DNA of 15,645 nt from JBGTIS01 sp041745535. Its GTDB lineage: Bacteria; Bacteroidota; Bacteroidia; Cytophagales; Cyclobacteriaceae. The DNA lies in NCBI GenBank assembly GCA_041745535.1, contig JBGTIS010000249.1, forward strand, positions 1-15,645. The letters are read 5' to 3'. The notes under the pieces were generated by a model, which was not told where the DNA came from, did not search any database, and saw nothing but the letters and a program-made list of their open reading frames with translations. Positions 15,537 through 15,645 of the stretch are shown piece after piece (positions within the stretch are counted from its first letter, which is position 1; every line of letters begins with the position of its first letter). Position numbers and translations under genes: made by a program.

Positions 15537-15645
15537 ATGTCCTTCAATCTGATTCCCCAACTATTCATCCTTTTCTGTTTGTTAATTTTTAGTAAAAATA
15601 CGCTGGCACAACAAGCTGATGATTCATTCCCGTGGCCGGAAGGAA
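15537..15645 (+). CDS. Start of a secreted protein, possibly a polysaccharide deacetylase (3' end outside window)
   Basis: ATG at 15537 opens a frame that stays open to the window edge (36 codons). It encodes a signal peptide (LFILFCLLIFSKNTLAQ, cleavage near residue 25) followed by QADDSFPWPEG. A mature N-terminus with PWPEGK leading into an S-x-T-F-D-D motif is common in secreted polysaccharide deacetylases of Bacteroidota, but the catalytic part lies outside the window, so the family is only a guess. Confidence 0.5.
   Translation, partial: MSFNLIPQLFILFCLLIFSKNTLAQQADDSFPWPEG

Overview
The window looks like chromosome of a Bacteroidota bacterium, probably from the Chitinophagaceae (Chitinophaga/Niastella-like). 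Supporting signs are signal peptides that end in ...AQ, a PorT-type outer-membrane barrel, start codons without clear Shine-Dalgarno sequences, very AT-rich intergenic DNA beside moderately GC-rich genes, and the gene families present. The genus is an inference; no rRNA or tRNA gene is visible.

The layout is two divergent blocks. Positions 1-7884 are all on the minus strand. Read from the divergence point outwards they are: a secreted GH88/GH105-type unsaturated glucuronyl/rhamnogalacturonyl hydrolase, a PorT-like outer-membrane beta-barrel, an MBL/beta-CASP RNA-processing hydrolase, a Crp/Fnr-type regulator with an unusual C-terminus, a DinB-superfamily protein, and a secreted M28 metallopeptidase of the glutamate carboxypeptidase II type that runs off the left edge. 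Positions 7973-15198 are all on the plus strand with gaps of 50-75 bases: a 1013-residue lipoprotein (beta-propeller dehydrogenase-like domain, HEAT-like middle, cytochrome c domain), a ceramidase-like secreted hydrolase, a two-repeat DUF1259 protein, a small ORF that looks like an internally deleted beta-propeller gene, and a two-domain ChrA-type transporter. A further secreted protein, possibly a polysaccharide deacetylase, begins at 15537 and runs off the right edge.

The GH105 enzyme, the haem lipoprotein, the ceramidase-like hydrolase and the possible deacetylase are all exported, so this part of the window plausibly serves breakdown of external polysaccharide or glycoconjugate. The DUF1259, propeller-remnant and ChrA genes look like a separate small module.

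The least ordinary signal is a dispersed repeat present three times (about 3382-3560, 6528-6615 and 15247-15425). Two copies carry a long imperfect hairpin made of short CTCAAYG-like units. All three carry about 55 bp that can be read as ...RIFFNxIAEAN... or a close variant followed by a stop. In the copy at 3382-3560 that coding part forms the actual C-terminus, including the end of the DNA-recognition region, of the Crp/Fnr gene. This suggests a mobile or gene-conversion-prone sequence that has captured, or rewritten, a regulator tail.
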